Shown here piece after piece: positions 61,036 through 64,000 of a stretch of DNA of 64,000 nt. The stretch is taken from the NCBI RefSeq assembly GCF_963678635.1, contig NC_087064.1, forward strand, positions 8,223,671-8,287,670, written 5' to 3'. The notes beneath the pieces are model-generated. The model was given only the letters and a program-made list of their open reading frames with translations. It had not been told where the DNA came from and searched no databases. How positions within the stretch are numbered: the first letter of the stretch is position 1; every line of letters begins with the position of its first letter. The position numbers and the translations under genes are program-made. Source of the stretch: Symsagittifera roscoffensis (lineage: Eukaryota > Xenacoelomorpha > Acoela > Convolutidae).

Positions 61036-62499
61036 TTTTTGAAGATTAAGCTTTCTTCCAAGTTGGTGTCAACACCCGTGATTGATGCGATACGACAGAG
61101 CATGGGAATTCTATTTTCGTCGCGTCTTGTTTTTTTTTGCTAAATGAATTTTTTCGGTTAGATAAGATTATTTCCTGTGCTTGTTTTTGTCGGTTTTGCT
61201 GTGCAGAAAAGATTTTTTCAAAAATTCGGCATTCTGAAAGCTCCTTGGAAAATGCAGGTAATTTTTTCCGGGTATTGGGGGCTTTTGTTGCAATTTTCAT
61301 AATTTTGATTGACCAAAACCACTTTTGAAGGTTTTTTTTATTTTTTTTCATTTGTTTTCATTGTCATTCAATGGTTTATTGAAAGTGATGCGAGGCTCTG
61401 CTCATATGCGTGTTTTTGCGCAAGACAGATAGATAGGAAAAGAGAATAAAGTCGGGCAACTGGTGTAGTTTCACCGATAAGGATTTGGATCGTTCAAGAA
61501 CGACTTTTGTTTCGGCTAGTTTTCGACTGGTTATTTTGGCTAGATATCAAACTTTTTTTTATTGGCTAGTTTTGATCGACTGCATCAGACAATCGGTAGG
61601 GGGGGGGGGGGGGGTTGAAATGTCAGAGGAAAAAAAGTTGAAAAAAATATTAGACACTAAAAAAAGAGAAAGTGTCCGTGAAAGTTTAAATCAGTATTTT
61701 TCGTGTACTACCTTAATATAAAGAAGTACATCCATTTTGGTGACCTTCTTTAGAGAAGAGTAGCTCAATTAATCCACTCTTTGTGATAAAGAAACTCAAA
61801 ATCGTTTTTCTCTGCGCTGAAAACTTATTAGAGATTTTGTCATTGCAGCTCGAATGACGACTGAAACTGTTTTAGTTAGGAGCAACTGCTCGAGTTGCTC
61901 AACCATATATTTTTTCCCCAATCTAAGTCGCACTTTTTATGTTGAATTTCTGTGAGTTTCAGTTTTGTCATAGAATATATCTTGAAATCAAGCTTAAATC
62001 ACAATCAGTTTTGAAGTTATTATGATAAGCAATAGTAATTTGAATCATCTGAAAGATATTGATCTCCTAGGGTCGGAAAAAAATCTAAATATTTTACCCG
62101 TGAACACACTATCGAGCGAAGAGTAATAGTACTACTTTTCATTTTTCCAACCTTAGTCGCAAATATTGGCGTCACTTTTGGTGACACTTTTACGAAACTT
62201 TGATAGAATGTGCTTTGACATTCGATTAGTAATAAGTTAACACAGTTGATGTTTTTTAATTCATCAAATTAATCGACAAAAGCTATTTGTTTCAAACATC
62301 AGTACAGTAATAAAAACTTGAAAAATATCTTAATCTATCTTTTATCTATTTAATTGCTGGCTTCACTATCTCGCCACGCTTAAGCTTTTTCAACCTATTA
62401 TTTTTCCATGCGTAACGAAAGAATTTTTCCACGTTTAAGCTTTATATTATAATGCTATGGTTAAGAGTTTTCTTCGATTTTCCAGTTGAATTCAGTGTT

Positions 62500-63700
62500 T
62501 ATTTAACCGAGTTTAAAATAAGTATCCTAATAGTGGAATGTTGTCAGGGTTCCCCAGGGGTTGCGATTTTGACCTCCGATTATGAAAACCCTAATCCTTT
62601 TAGCGTACGAGATGCGACAATTTATGTAGTTTTTTCAAAAATTTTCAGGAAACCCAAATTATAAAGTAATTCACAAAATTTGAAATTCCCAATCCTGCTA
62701 TTGGGCCCTGGAGTACTCAAGGGTTGCAATTCTTGCCTCGAAATATGACTGCTCAAAACCTTGTTGTTCTCGAGATATCACGTGTTTTATGATTTAAGAT
62801 ATAAAAAAAACTTACCCAAATTGAGTTTCTCATCTCAATAGTGGGGTGCTGTCAGGGTACCTTCAAAGGTTAGTAATCTGGCGTCCAAGTATCACCGCTC
62901 AAATCTTTTTGTTTTTGAGTTATGGCGTTTTTTATAGTTAGTTACTGTGAGTGTGCTCTCAGTAGTTCCAAGTTGCAAATCTTGCGTCAAGTTGCGACTG
63001 CTCAAACGATCTTAGTTTCCGAGATGTGACATTTGTTATGTCTTTTTTTAAAAAGTTTTCAAAGAACTAAGATAAAAATTTAACAAAATTTGAAGTTCCC
63101 ATCTCTAAACGAGGCTCTGTCAGGTTACTCCCAGGAGTTGCGAACTTTTCCTCGAAATATGACTGCTCAAGTCCTCGTAGTTTTGAGATATCACGTTTTT
63201 TGTGATTTTTTTGAAAAAATTTTCAGAAAACTCAAACGTTATTTTTTTTCAAAGTTTGAAATTCCCAACACTGTAGTTGGGGGCTTTCAGAGTACTCTCA
63301 GGTGTTGAGAATTTTGCCTCCGAACTTGACTGCTCAAATCATTGTAGTTTTTGAGGTATGACGTTTTGTATGGTTTTTCAAAATTTTTTTTAGAAAACTT
63401 CAATTTGAAGTTTACAAAATTTGATTTTCTCAACGCTGTATTTGGGTACTGCTGTGAGAGTAGTCTCAGGAGTTGTTGCCAACTTTGCGTCTAAATGCGC
63501 TGGCTCATTTTTATTAGTTTTCGAGATGTGACATCTTTCATGTCATTTTAAATGAACTAATATGTAAAAATTTAATGATTTTATTGTTTTCAACGTTTGA
63601 ATGTAAAAAATTTTGAGGACAAATTTTTTACCAAATTTGAAATTACCAACCCTGTAATCGGGTGCTGTCAGAGTACACGCAAATGATGCAGATCTTATTT
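62500..63700 (+). repeat. Old diverged tandem repeat, unit about 165 bp, seven or eight copies
   Basis: The anchor TTTGAAATTCCC or variants occurs at 62679, about 62819, 63089, 63255, 63420 and 63636. Each is followed by CTGTCAGRGTACTC, GACTGCTCAAA and GTAGTTTTGAGATATGACG in the same order. Spacing is 140-216 bases, typically 165. Confidence 0.75.
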
Positions 63701-63974
63701 CGCGCATCTGCGGTTTTCTATAAATTTCTTAAAAATTCGAAGCACCGGAGGTGCGTTACACGCTAATTTTTTTGAAATGCATAACTTATACATCATTTCA
63801 TTTCCGAATTACTACATGTAAAGTTAGTGAGGAGGCCTTCAGCTTGTTATTTTCAATATTGTTAAATGTAAAATTGTGTCTCTTTGTATTTGGTGCCTTT
63901 TTTGCTGAAAGGCATTAGCAATTTATTAGCATATGTTGCTACTTTATTTTTTACTAGCCGATATTTAAGCGTTC

Positions 63975-64000
63975 ATGGCCGAGAGGGCAGGGCGTGAGAC
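63975..64000 (+). other. tRNA-like A box at window edge (truncated tRNA gene or SINE head)
   Basis: ATGGCCGAGAGGGCAGGGCG matches the D-arm/A-box form of type II tRNAs (TGGCCGAGNGG). The sequence ends before any B box, so tRNA gene and SINE cannot be told apart. Confidence 0.35.

Larger units (their letters stand above)
59842..64000 (+). other. SNRK intron 5, 5' part
   Basis: This holds more than 4.1 kb without an exon I can support. It contains a hairpin repeat (59931), a SINE (60870-61035), a G run (about 61600-61616) and a diverged tandem repeat (62500-63700). At the window edge it contains a tRNA-like A box. Confidence 0.6.

Overview
The window comes from an animal nuclear genome. It holds spliced GT-AG genes, a Wnt co-receptor of the LRP5/6 type and an SNRK kinase, which together point to Metazoa. 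The host DNA is AT-rich with long introns and many diverged repeats. The phylum cannot be fixed from the sequence.

The first 36.5 kb is a nest of giant Ty3/Gypsy-type LTR retrotransposons. Copy 2 (19854-35580, 15.7 kb) has two 915-bp LTRs that differ at one visible position, a 2.6-kb leader with a 13-14 bp G-rich minisatellite, an intact 2935-codon gag-pol and an intact 647-codon second ORF. It sits inside the 3' LTR of an older, decayed copy 1 (1-19852 plus 35581-35740). Copy 1 in turn abuts most of a third, much more divergent LTR (35741-36492). The gag-pol runs coiled coil, capsid-like region, two CCHC knuckles, protease, RT, RNase H, HHCC/DD35E integrase and GPY/F. It ends in a domain that reads like a TARG1/OARD1-type macrodomain. 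In copy 1 the second ORF carries about 6.4 kb more than in copy 2. This extra part holds a coiled coil, one SGNH/GDSL hydrolase domain with recognisable GDS, GTND and DGIH blocks, and a second SGNH-like domain. Copy 1 lacks the C-terminal end of ORF2 that copy 2 keeps. A common ancestor with all parts would exceed 20 kb. Copy 1 also has a scrambled pol, with protease, RT-thumb and RNase H pieces duplicated out of order.

From 37100 to 42670 a single uninterrupted 1856-codon ORF encodes an LRP5/6-like type I membrane protein. It has four propeller/EGF pairs, a Cys-rich stretch, one transmembrane helix and a tail with PPPSP-type motifs. A polyadenylation signal follows at about 43052.

From 43.1 to 54.5 kb I see no gene. 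This stretch holds tRNA-derived SINEs, a dispersed covarying hairpin family and a threefold 1625-bp tandem repeat. From 54606 to the window end lies an SNRK orthologue. Five coding exons cover the whole kinase domain and the start of the UBA-like region, and the rest lies beyond the window. Its intron 2 contains a 351-bp fold-back repeat, and its last visible intron contains a diverged repeat of about 165 bp.
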